Source: Cladorrhinum sp. PSN259
Lineage: Eukaryota; Ascomycota; Sordariomycetes; Sordariales; Podosporaceae
DNA: 64,000 bases
NCBI GenBank assembly: GCA_033725935.1
Contig: MU867082.1
Coordinates: forward strand, 432,949-496,948
Reading direction: 5' to 3'
Shown: one piece after another, positions 11,289 to 21,110 of the stretch
How positions within the stretch are numbered: position 1 is the first letter of the stretch
Layout of the letters: every line of letters begins with the position of its first letter
Position numbers and translations under genes: made by a program
Notes under the pieces: generated by a model
The model's input: only the letters and a program-made list of their open reading frames with translations
What the model was told of the DNA's origin: nothing
The model's database searches: none

Positions 11289-12303
11289 ATGCGCTTAACA
11301 GCACTGCAAGCGTGTCGGCCGCTCCGGTTGGCTCTCTCAACCTCCCAACTTCTGCGACCCCTCTCAATCGCATCACCACAACAACACCCCTCCTCCCCCG
11401 CCTCCCGATCAGCATCAACCACCGCCCCCCGCAAAGCTACATACGCGCGCGCAACCACAACTCGCAAAACAGCAACCACCTCAACCACCAAGCCCGCCTC
11501 CTCCGACACCGCCGGCCCAATCCCATCCGAAGCCCTAGACCCCCAAGCAGCAATCCCACCATCCTTCTCAATCGCAGACGTCGACCCAACCCTCGCCGCC
11601 TCGATCCCAACACCAACTACCTCCACGACCCCCTCGCAAGCATTCACATCAGCCATCTCGAACCCAACAGGCGCTGCCCCAGGCCAAGCTCAGCAACAAG
11701 GTGGAATCGACTGGTCTTCCTCCTTCCATGGCCTCTCCACCGTCCCGTTCTCCGCAGAGACCGCGCAGATCCTCATGAAACCTCTCGACCCAATCGACGT
11801 GGAAGTCAAGCCGGACGGAATTATTTACTTGCCCGAAATCAAGTACCGACGCATTCTTAACATGGCGTTCGGGCCAGGCGGCTGGGGTCTCGCTCCCAGA
11901 GGCGAGCTCGTGGTTGGAGAAAAAGTCGTGACGAGAGAGTATGCTCTTGTCGTCCATGGCCGGTACGTTTTTTTCTTACTCTCCCTCGCCTCGTGCATGC
12001 CTGAAACTAACAAGAAAAAAAAGATACATTGCCCAAGCAAGAGGCGAATGCCAGTACTTTGCCGAAGAGACGATCCCGACAGCGGGAGAAGGTTGCAAGT
12101 CCAACGCGCTGATGAGGTGCTGCAAGGACATTGGAATTGCTTCCGAGCTTTGGGACCCCAGATTTATCAGGGACTTTAAAAAGAAGTACTGCCAGGAGCT
12201 TTGGGTCGAGCATGTGGTCAATAAGAGCAAGAGGAAGGTGTGGACGAGGAAGGATGGGGAGCCCATGTATCCTTATAAGGCTACTACTGGGTTTTCCAAG
12301 TAA
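11289..12303 (+). CDS. MGM101: Mgm101, mitochondrial genome maintenance recombination protein
   Basis: Rad52-type single-strand annealing protein of mitochondrial nucleoids, required to maintain and repair mtDNA. Exons 11289-11962 and 12024-12303 give 317 residues; yeast Mgm101 is 269, the extra length being in the N-terminal low-complexity part. Residues 1 to ~45 are basic/hydroxylated and lack acidic residues, which fits a mitochondrial presequence. Residues ~45-135 are Ser/Thr/Pro/Ala-rich linker. The conserved core begins near IDWSSSFHGLS and runs to the C-terminus, including ILMKPLDPIDVEVKPDG, YLPEIKYRRILNMAFGPGGW and, across the intron, VVHGRYIAQARGECQYF. The C-terminal block with ALMRCCKDIGIASELWDPRF and WVEHVVNKSKRKVW is diagnostic of the family. 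The acceptor of the 61-nt intron follows an A-rich tract. High confidence. Confidence 0.95.
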
Positions 12304-13306
12304 GTAAAGCGAGGCCTTCTCTGACTGAAAAGTGAGAGCAGATGAAAAGGGGAGTGTGAGAGGTGAAAGACTAAGGGATGGAAAAGGGGTAGAAGGAACA
12401 AGGAAGGAGGGAGATTGTATATGAACTAGAACTTGTACGGGTTGTAGGAATTCTCAACTAGAACTAGAATTCGGGTTGACATAACTGTAAGATATTTTGG
12501 AAGGAAAGGAAAGATAAAGAAAAGGGGAAATACCGAGGCGATCATTGTGGACTGGACTGAATGATATGATACACACCAATACGAACAACAACCAACGCAA
12601 CTTTTTGTTTTTTTTCTTTTTTTCTTTTTTTCTTTTTTTCTTTTTTTCTTTTTTTCTTTTTTTCTTTTTTTCTTTTTTTCTTTTTTCTGCAGACATTTTT
12701 TCAAGATTTTCAAATGTCAAATGATAGATACAACAAATACACACACATACATACACATACACACAAACCAGAGGCGCCCGCCCCTTATATATATATATAC
12801 TCCCTTCCTTCACCACCTCCCCAGAGAAATATTTAAACGCTCTCTGGAACCTATCTAAATCTGGTTGGTCCGGCAGTTTAATGTTCAGTGTCGCCAACTA
12901 AAGTATCTGATCGATCTTCATTACATAGCTATAACCTCGCACACTCGCAAACGTCAATAATCATGTAATGTACATACATACAAAGCCCAACCAAAATGTC
13001 TATACACAAGCCGTCCAAAATTCCTTCTTTTCCAATGCCGTTTCCCCGGCCCAATCATTTCCAGGGAAAAAAAAAATCACCTTTTTTTCCACCCGGTGTG
13101 TGTGCTCGTCTATAATAGTCGTATCTGCGTACCATTGCATCATTATCCCATGAACCCAGCATGGCTTCGAACCTGTTCATTACGCCCCCTCCCCCTCGTT
13201 TCCCTTTACACAACTTGCATCCCAACATGATCACATCTCTCTCTCTCCAAAAAAAAAGTCCCAGCGGCCCTGTACCACAAAAAAGTAAACACAGGACCTA
13301 CAATTG
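12304..13306. other. convergent 3' intergenic region with pyrimidine repeat
   Basis: Space between MGM101 (+) and the Mid2-like gene (-). It contains the T7C repeat described separately and a short TA run at about 12788-12799. The Lys-rich frames opposite the repeat are artefacts of its 8-nt period. Confidence 0.65.
12607..12687 (+). repeat. (T7C)n minisatellite, about ten copies
   Basis: Tandem 8-nt unit TTTTTTTC, nearly perfect, all pyrimidine on + and all purine on -. A homopurine-homopyrimidine mirror repeat of this length can form triplex (H-DNA). It lies about 300 nt past the MGM101 stop. Confidence 0.93.
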
Positions 13307-15395
13307 TCACCAAGCCCTTCCAATTCCTAAGCTTCCCATTGGGTATTGTCCGCTTCCTTCACCACCTCTTACTCCTCCTCCTCCTCCCCCTCCTCCTACT
13401 CCCGACGAGGGACCACCCATAGTCTCCCTCACCACCCGCCTCCCCACCCCAGCTTGCCTCTGCTCTCGCTCACTCTCACTACTACTACTCCTCCCACGCA
13501 AAGGCAATATCCTCTCCTCATCGCTCTCATCATCCCTCGCCCTAAAAAGTCTACCCTCATCCCCATTATTATATCTATTATGCACGGGCGGTGGCGTCAA
13601 CAACGTCCCCAACCCAGGGAAACTCTCCCCCGTGGCGCCACTCCTCTCGCTCCGTCTCCCCACACTCGTATCCCAGCCGCTTCCCTGCGTGACCGGCCGA
13701 TTACTCTCATCTCTACTATCCTCCCTTCCGAGTCCGAGGCCAATCGTAGGACTTGGACTACCCCTCTCACTGACAATACTCCACTCTCTTTCCTCTGTTC
13801 CCCTTCTCCTTTCTCTTTCCCTTTCTTCATCACTCCCAGTCGTTGTTCCTTCCTCGATGAAGATTGGAAACCCACTAACCCGCCCGTCATAACCCGGCGG
13901 CATGGGCCATACAAATCCCTGGCTTGCAGGCTGGACGCCACTGCTTTGTGTCCTCCTCTTCGGGGCAGGCCGAATGACAATGCGCACCTCGCCTTCACCT
14001 GTTAAGCCTGAGTAGCCGGCACTGGAAGAACCACCAGAAGAAGGACCGGTAGGGACTATAGGTGCTGGTGCTGGACCACCAGAAGGTGGAGGTGGGTGTG
14101 GGGTTGGTGCAAGTTTTTGGCGCATCTCAGCCTGGATTCTGCGGCGACGGACCACAAGACGACGGAAGAGGAATGCTGCTAGGATGAGAAGGATGATTCC
14201 AAAGAGAATACCGAGGACTAGACCTATTATTTGGCCTGCTGATAAGGAGCGGGAGGTTGAAGGTGGAGGTTGTACGAGTGTCGGGGTTGGGGAAGACGTT
14301 GGGGTCAGCATTGGGTCCATTGTTTCTGAGGTTGTCAGTTCGGTTGAGCTAGAAGTGGTGGTGAAGGGTGGAATGAGTGTGGTTGTTGATGAGGATGAAG
14401 ATAAAATCAAGGTCGATGTTGAGGAGGTGGCCTCTGTAATGGAACTGGTCGTTGCTACTTCACTTGATGCGGTTTCTGAGGTGGCTGATATTGTCAACTC
14501 CGAGGTGTCTGTGGTGGGACTGACCCTTGAGGTGCTTCCTGTTGAGGTGATTACTGGTATGGTCGTCGATGTACTCGCATTAGAAGGACGACGGACCGTC
14601 GTGGTAACAAATACTGTGGCAATTGCATTCGGGGCGAGAACCGTCGTTGAATAGACGACATGAGTGATGGTTGCCCGAACAGCATTGTCAACAAAGACGG
14701 TAGTTGTGACCATAACGGTTGTAGTAAGTGTCAAGTCTTCTCTCTTCTCTACCTTGCGCGGGGAAACAGCCTGAGACTGGACAGTAATTTCACTCCCTGG
14801 CCTTCGGCTCTGCGTGATAATGGGCCTTGCTGCATCCTGGCTCGATGGTATGACGAGTGAGCTGGTTGGTGTGACAAGCGGCGAGTCTCCAAAGGTTCGT
14901 TTGGCCCTCTTAAAGAAGGACGTAACGGTTACCGTTGACGTTTGCGTTTGTTGGACTGGGTTAATGAAAGTGAGAAGCTCTGTTCTGGTAACGATAGCAA
15001 TACCAGTAATAGGGACACCAGTAAATGAGGTGACGGTATTCGTGATTGTTCGTGTGACAAAAACCGTCGAGTCAGCTGAAGCTGCCACGGTTTTTCTGCA
15101 ACTACAGTTAGATGGTCTCATTTACCAAGTGTCTGGTTCGGGTATGACACTTTACTTACGATGCCGAAGAAAATCCCGAAGTGGTGGCTTCATCTTCATC
15201 TGGACAACATGCGGCCTCCCCATCTGATAATACACAACATCTGGAGCCTTGCCGACACGCCAGAGTTGTGCCATTGTCCCTCTGACAGACTCGCGGCAAT
15301 AATGTCGTATCATTCTCCAGATTTGAGTCTTGTCGTGGCTTTCGTTGCAAACCTGGGGACAACCTCTCGGTTCCTATAGCCCTCAAAATCAACAT
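13307..15395 (-). CDS. Mid2-like Ser/Thr-rich single-pass membrane protein, 5' end uncertain
   Basis: Predicted type I surface protein, likely a cell-wall sensor-like protein. Exon 15395-15160 and exon 15101-13307 join (donor GTAAGT, acceptor CTGTAG) to 676 residues from the first in-frame ATG. Order: a Cys-rich segment at ~37-65 (VCQRDNG, CRQGSRCC, ACCP); a ~300-residue Ser/Thr/Val-rich, probably O-glycosylated ectodomain with recurring TTVFV-type units and one KR dibasic site; one transmembrane helix at ~369-391 (GLVLGILFGIILLILAAF); then basic residues (RRLVVRRRR) and a ~285-residue Ser/Arg/Gly-rich cytoplasmic tail ending with a poly-Gly run. The architecture resembles Mid2/Wsc sensors, but I see no WSC domain. 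This start gives no signal peptide, so the true start is probably in an upstream exon; see findings for a candidate at 15.6-15.9 kb. Confidence 0.72.
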
Positions 15396-16009
15396 CCTAA
15401 GCTTCCTCGTCCTATCATTGTGAAAGGCCCTGCCAGCCTGGGATTTCAAAAGACAGTAAGTGATGTTTGGATATGAATACAATAAAAAGAACAGACTGAA
15501 ATGCGAAGATCGACCAAGTCAGATGGAGGAGCAGGAAGGGAAAGAGAAACTTTCCGGGGTATGCGGGGAAGTGCAAGGTGTGGAGGATATGTGGTGATGA
15601 GATCTGGATCCAGTTCATCGGTGAGAGCGACCAGACTGAGGGGACATTGTCAACATCCTCCCTATCGGAACTTCCACCCCCAATGTAAACCCAGTTACCG
15701 TGATCCGAAATGACGCCAGTGGTGTAGCTTAGGTTGCAGAGCTGTCAAGGCATAACATGGGTAGGTGATCGCGGGATGACTGGGTTCAGGTACCAAAGAT
15801 TGACGTCGAGATCTACGAGTCGCAGCCAGTAGGAAGGTGAGAAGAGGCCTGAACCATGCATTTGTTCGTAAGGCTCTAACCGGAATCCGGATACACGAGG
15901 GCTTCCAGAAGCTCTTCACAGCATGGGACGGGAAGTGGACCTGGTCTGTTGTCAATGCCGATGATCAGATGCATTGAGATGGTGACCGGAAAGGGAAGAA
16001 GATGGCCTC

Positions 16010-16033
16010 CATATATGGGATCATATATGGGAT
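16010..16033 (+). repeat. exact 12-bp tandem duplication
   Basis: CATATATGGGAT occurs twice with no spacer. Too short to classify. Confidence 0.85.
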
Positions 16034-16651
16034 GATAGGGCACGACATTTCGTCATCTATGTGATGCCAGCCGGCACGACCAAGATATTTCACTTTATTT
16101 TTTCTGACATCTTCCTGAGTATTAGTCGCGGATTGATGAGGAGTGGCCTGTTTCCGTGACACCTGGTTGGCGGAGGCTGCCCTGGGCTCGAGATTTTGTT
16201 GATGACTGCCACACAGAGCCAAGATGTCTGAGCGCATCTTGTCTGTGGCATCGGTCTCCAATTGACGGGATGAGAGTTCTCGTATGCTGAGGATTTAAAG
16301 TTGTAAGGACAAGGGCCCCTGACGAGTGCAACGTCCTTGCGTGCGGAATGGATGGTCGGATCTCGCAGGTTCATGCAGGGTACAATGTTGGTGTGAGTGG
16401 GCTGCCGGGAGTCTCCGATCCGGTTTGGTCGATAATGATTTCTCTCCCAAAAAAAATAAAAAATCAAATACTAATAATAATGCATTCTCTGGAAGTGATA
16501 TTTGAATTCAGAAACCCCGAGTTTGAGAAGATTTAAGATTGAAGGAACATTCTCCAAAGCAGGAAGGAACTTGGAGAGGATGTCGCAACTGTTCTCGAGT
16601 GATAAGCCTGAGATCTCTTGGCAGCTGCTAGGTACCCCTGAGAGGTGAAGC

Positions 16652-16663
16652 TAGGGTTAGGGT
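16652..16663 (+). repeat. two telomere-type repeats (TAGGGTTAGGGT)
   Basis: Twelve bases matching two permuted TTAGGG units; the C-rich strand is the minus strand. See findings. It is far too short to be a telomere end. Confidence 0.85.
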
Positions 16664-17457
16664 GCTTGATTCACTGGATGTCTGGAACGAGGCCAGGTGA
16701 CTGAAGTTGCTGTTTGATGGGTGGGAAGTAACCTTCGAGACGTTCTACAATTTGAGGTTACTTGAAACTAAAGTAAAGGCTGATATAGGACTGCTGCGTT
16801 GGTCCAGTCCACAGATCTCAAGGTCTAGAAGCGACCACACACCGATAGCAAAATCCAACCATATCACATCTTCAGTTTCTCAAAATTGGTCTCAAATTGG
16901 TCTCTTTTGGTTCCGGCCTCGTCCGGTCCTTCTTTTATCTGCCATCTAAATATGCAACCGATTTTTCAGCGCCATCCACAACTGCTACCACCACCACGCC
17001 CGTTACTCAGATATCGTACACCTATTAAAACAGAAACGGTTGGAAAAAACACGCGGGCATAGGTGTGGTGTGTGTGTGTTTATGCGTGATGCGTCTTCTA
17101 GAAACCCCAAATCCAATGCGTGCCGCCGAAAGTGATTTTCCCAAAACCACGTAAACGCCATGCCTGCCCGAAAATACAAGTCGAGTGAAGATGTTTTGTG
17201 TACAATGCGGTCACTTCCGCTGACGGCCGGGGCCCTCTCTTACTGGCCGTCTCTCCCTATATATACCACTGGGCTCGGACCCGGTGAAGCGTTTAGCTGC
17301 TTGTCGTCGAGTTGCCGTAATCTCGTATCGTCGCCCACTATTGCCGCCTCATTTTTTATCCCCCGCTGAAGGCGCTATCACGACTCAGCTTATCAGCGGA
17401 GTCCCAGATTGAGAAACAATGTATCCCCCTCACGTCGCTCGGAAGAGCGAACTGGGT

Positions 17458-17966
17458 TTACCTGTTTTTGTAGAGCTTGGGGTTCCAACCTTCTTTTATT
17501 TCCGCTTCCTGCGCCGCCTTCTCCAAATGCGGCTTGGCCTCGGCCTCAATCCTTTCCCTTGCGCGTAGAATCTTGCTCTGAAGATAGAAAGAACCGCCAT
17601 TCTTCGGCTCGTTGGCGTCAAATAGGCGCTTGAAACGGTCCATCACCTCCTCCATGTTGGCCTTGCCGCCCTGTGGAGGCTTGACGTTGAGGATCTTGCA
17701 GGCCTCATCGAGGGTCATGCCGGAGCTGAGACTTGCGCGGCCGGCGGCGACATTGCCGTTCTTTGCTTGGGCGCGCTGGTACGCTGAGGAGACGGACGCT
17801 TGTTTGTATGCTTCGGCAAAGGCGCGGCCGAGAACACGGGAGCCAATAATCACAACCTGGGTGAGGTATCTGTAGGCCTAGGAAAAGTTAATGGTTGCTT
17901 GTGGGCAATGCATGGGTTGATGCGGGGTGCAATGCTCGAGATGGGAAATAGAAATAAGCTCACCAT
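17458..17966 (-). CDS. PAM16: Pam16/Tim16, J-like subunit of the TIM23 import motor
   Basis: Peripheral inner-membrane protein that pairs with the J-protein Pam18 to control mitochondrial Hsp70 at the TIM23 translocase. Exon 1 is only the start codon (17966-17964); the donor GTGAGC follows directly, and exon 2 is 17877-17458 after a CCTAG acceptor. Joined, the protein is 140 residues starting MAYRYLTQVVIIGSRV, the family's conserved N-terminus. ILGRAFAEAY-type sequence (VLGRAFAEAYKQA) follows at 17-29. The J-like domain spans about residues 54-113: MTLDEACKILNV, then MEEVMDRFKRLFDAN, then GSFYLQSKILRARERIE. The HPD tripeptide of true J-proteins is replaced (DANEPKNGG), as known for Pam16. Length is normal for the family. 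It is divergently arranged with YIP1, 594 nt apart. Confidence 0.95.
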
Positions 17967-18560
17967 TGTAACTACTCTTCAAACACCAGCCAAGCAATCG
18001 AGGAGAAAACAGAGGGCGGGGAACCGATGTGGTCGGTCGGCGACGGTGAAGGTGGTTCGGGTGAAAATTCACAGAAGCGGCAGCAACACGCAATGACGGA
18101 ACCTTGGACTTGGTTCAAAAAATTGTCCGACACTCAGAAATGACCCTCGACGCCGATTGCCGGTGTTTCTCGGTCAGACTGTTCATTGGTTGGCAAGAGC
18201 CGTCCATCAGCTGGCAAGCCCGCTTGGCAATGGCAACTGCAGGCATCCACAGCTGTTCCGCCCTTGGCAGTGACGCTTGCGCGCTGCTGGGAACAGGAGC
18301 TTCTGACATCTGAAAGAAGCAAGATCGCAACTTTGTCAAACACTCACTCCAAAAAACTTTAATTTTCGGTACCTGTCAACCACGCTCTTTACAACTTCTA
18401 CATCACCTACACACAAAGTCTCTTTTTCTCCCCGATACAACTGTTCTTTTCCACCGCTGCGGAGTTTCTTCTTCAACTCAACTATTTACGGTTAGACCGC
18501 CAGATCTCCCGAATCGCGCAATACATCAGCATCAACACACACACGCGCGCAACATCCGCC
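17967..18560. other. divergent promoter region PAM16/YIP1
   Basis: 594 nt between two divergent housekeeping genes. The YIP1-proximal part is CT-rich, typical of fungal leaders, with a (CA/CG)n-like run just before the ATG. No further elements were assigned. Confidence 0.55.
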
Positions 18561-19620
18561 ATGGCAAATTACTACGGTGGTGGCCAGGGCTACGGTCCTT
18601 CAAACCCTCAAAACCTCCAATTCTTTAACTCAGATTACAACCAGCCCGTATCGGGGCACGCGACACCTTCACAAGCATCATATGGTTACGGCGGTCCTCA
18701 ATCAGGGGGTTTTGGTGGTAGCTTCACCTCCGGGTTTGGCGGCGCATCGGGGGTATCAGGTCGAATGGACGAACAAGGTGGTTTGAGGACGGGTTGGGTT
18801 GCTGCTCTTTTCACAACAGAAGGATATGATGGAGAACCCGGCTTGCTAGAAGAGCTAGGCGTGGATTTTGGATTGCTTCAGCGGAAGGTACGTCACTCCA
18901 TCCTCCCCCCTGTTTCGCAAGCGTCAGCAGTCGCTAACATTTTACACTTCAGACCCTCGCTGTACTCAATCCATTCGGCCGCATCGATCAGCACTTGATG
19001 GACGATAGTGACCTGGCCGGACCGATTCTTTTCTTTATGCTGGTGAGTACACAGCCACTCCTCTAATGCTCTTCCTGACCTCCTGCTAACTGGTTGCCCA
19101 GTTCGGAACATTCCTCCTCCTCTCGGGATCAATCCACTTCGGCTACATATACGGCCTCGCCCTCTTCGGCTCCATAGCCCTCCACACAGTCCTCTCCCTA
19201 ATGGCGCCCACAGCCGATCCAGCCGCACCCAGCACTCCCCAGTACCCAGGTGCTCCTCCTTCATACAACCCTACTTCTGTCTCTTCCGCCTCTAACGTAC
19301 CCACAACGACCCTCACCTTCGCCCGTTCCGCTTCCACTCTCGGCTATTGTCTCTTGCCACTCGTAGCCACCTCCCTAGTGGGAATCGGAATGCCAATGGA
19401 TACTCCCCTGGGTATTGTCCTGACAACCGCTGCGGTACTGTGGAGTTCTTATGCTGCCAGTGGTATTTTCTGCTCGATCAGCGGGATGAAGAAGATGAGA
19501 GTGCTTGTTTGGTACCCGTTGGCGCTTTTCTATGTTGGGTTTGGAATCATGGGTGTTTTTAGCAGTCGGGGGAGCGCAAACTTTTCTGCTGCTGCTGGGG
19601 CCAAGGTTGCGCAGTTATAA
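18561..19620 (+). CDS. YIP1: Yip1-family Golgi/ER Rab-interacting membrane protein
   Basis: Multi-spanning Yip1-domain protein (YIPF5-type) that acts with Yif1 and Rab GTPases (Ypt1/Ypt31) in ER-to-Golgi vesicle formation. Exons 18561-18887, 18953-19042 and 19102-19620 give 311 residues; all junctions are phase 0. Residues 1 to ~75 are a Gly/Gln/Tyr/Ser-rich cytosolic region. The core begins with the conserved LLEELGVDF and, across intron 1, KTLAVLNPFGRID; then DLAGPILFFMLFGTFLLLSG and, next, HFGYIYGLALFG, both diagnostic for Yip1. A linker rich in Pro/Ser/Thr (~170-205) separates helix 2 from the last three helices (LGYCLLPLVATSLVG, IVLTTAAVLWSSYAAS, MRVLVWYPLALFYVGFGIM). The inserted linker between helices 2 and 3 is longer than in yeast Yip1 as I remember it. 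The Kozak context (gccATGGC) is good. Confidence 0.93.
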
Positions 19621-21110
19621 GGATTAGAGGATGTGTGAGGATGTGAGATTGAGAGTTTAAGATGGTTTTAGAAAATGTGAAAATGATGATGGGAGAGTTG
19701 TGTTTTGTGATGATAATATTTTCCCAATGGGTCGGAGCAAGCGGATTTATATGCCTTGTCTTTTAGTAGTCTTCTACTTTTTTTTCTCTCTTGCCCATTC
19801 AAGACTTGAGTTTGAGGTGCTGCTGGTGTGTCTCGGTCGTTAATGCGAAACTTTGTACGGAGTATGCTTGTAAGATAAATCAGTAGCGAGGTTGGGCATG
19901 TCAGAAATGAAAAGAAATTTGAGATGGAAAAAAAGCTAATTAGGTACTCAAGCTTGGGAGCATATATAATTAACAGAAGAAGCTGAACAGGCAGGCATTA
20001 TAAACAAGTGAAATAGGCAGGCATAAGAAAGTGTGTTATGGGGGCGTGTAGATACATACCTCGCGCTAACAAACGTTCAAAGCCTTATTAGATTGTATGG
20101 TACAGTACAGTACAGTACTATATTATACATTCTGTCAATTCTTGTTTTGTTCTGGCCCCATTTAATTATTATTCCTATTTTTGAAACACGGCTATGATGA
20201 ATTCCTCTTTCACCCTTCTCTCTCTCTCTCTCTCTCTCTCTGTCTGTCTCTTGGCCCCATCTATAAATAACTTACCGGCCCACAATGATGATAATGATGA
20301 TGATGGACAAGACTCAAAAAAAAAAAACCCCCCGGAATATGAAAAATAACGCTTTCTTTCTTTCTTTTGTTTTTTCCCCTGAACCATCCCATGCCACTAT
20401 AGAAACTACAGCCAGCCCGGCCAGCTCAGGAAATATGAAAAAAAAGGGAAATATGAAAGATATAAAAACAACAATAAAAATAAAATGGACCGTACCAGAA
20501 CTAATGCACCTAAAACCCCCCCAAACCACAATGATGAAATAAAAGTGTATAGAAAACCGACAATAAAAACCCCCAATTAATTCCCTCCTCTCCGTCGCCG
20601 CATCACACTTCCTCCTTCAACCCATTCCATCATTTCTTTTCGTTGCTCTGATTGCCCTTACTTCCCATAAAGGACGAAGAAAAGTGATGCCCCAAAAACA
20701 ACCGGCCGGTTAGAACAACCTCAACGCCCCCAAACAGAATAGAGAAAACTCGTAAGCTGCAGTAGGTCAAGAGCCCCCAAAAAAGGTATCCAGACACACG
20801 CCAAACCATCGCTTCCAGTCGTCGTTTTCCTTCCGTCGTGAGAATTGGAAGTTACACAAAAGGCCGTTCCCCCAATCCCACACCCTCACAAACCCCTCTC
20901 AGTATAAAAACTTGAAACGAGACTCATCACGAAAAGAAACGCAGACCGCCATGATGATAAAAAAGCCTTCATTCCAGACCGAAGAGAGAAGAAGAAACCC
21001 AAGCACGCCCAAGTACGCCCCGCTTGAAACTGAAAGCCCTTCCCTTCATGAACTGACTACAACGCAACTTAAGACCCAGACGGCCGTGTATCCTCCTGCA
21101 ATATTATAAC
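19621..21110. other. convergent intergenic region, no gene seen
   Basis: 1.5 kb between YIP1 (+) and RCC1 (-). It contains a TC dinucleotide run at about 20216-20241 and purine-rich low-complexity sequence at 20285-20340. Open frames are short and unsupported. Confidence 0.6.
20216..20250 (+). repeat. (TC)n microsatellite
   Basis: About 13 TC units followed by TGTCTGTC. Confidence 0.9.

Larger units (their letters stand above)
15396..17457. other. gene-poor 2-kb region; short repeats
   Basis: Probably holds the 5' exon(s) and promoter of the Mid2-like gene on the minus strand and the 3' flank of PAM16. It contains an exact 12-bp tandem repeat at 16010-16033, a telomere-repeat dodecamer at 16652-16663 and a direct repeat (AAATTGGTCTC twice) at about 16882-16905. 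No complete gene was recognised. Confidence 0.5.

Noticed and set aside
12426..12897. Two Lys-rich open frames on -
   Set aside because: They are translations of the (T7C)n repeat; not genes.
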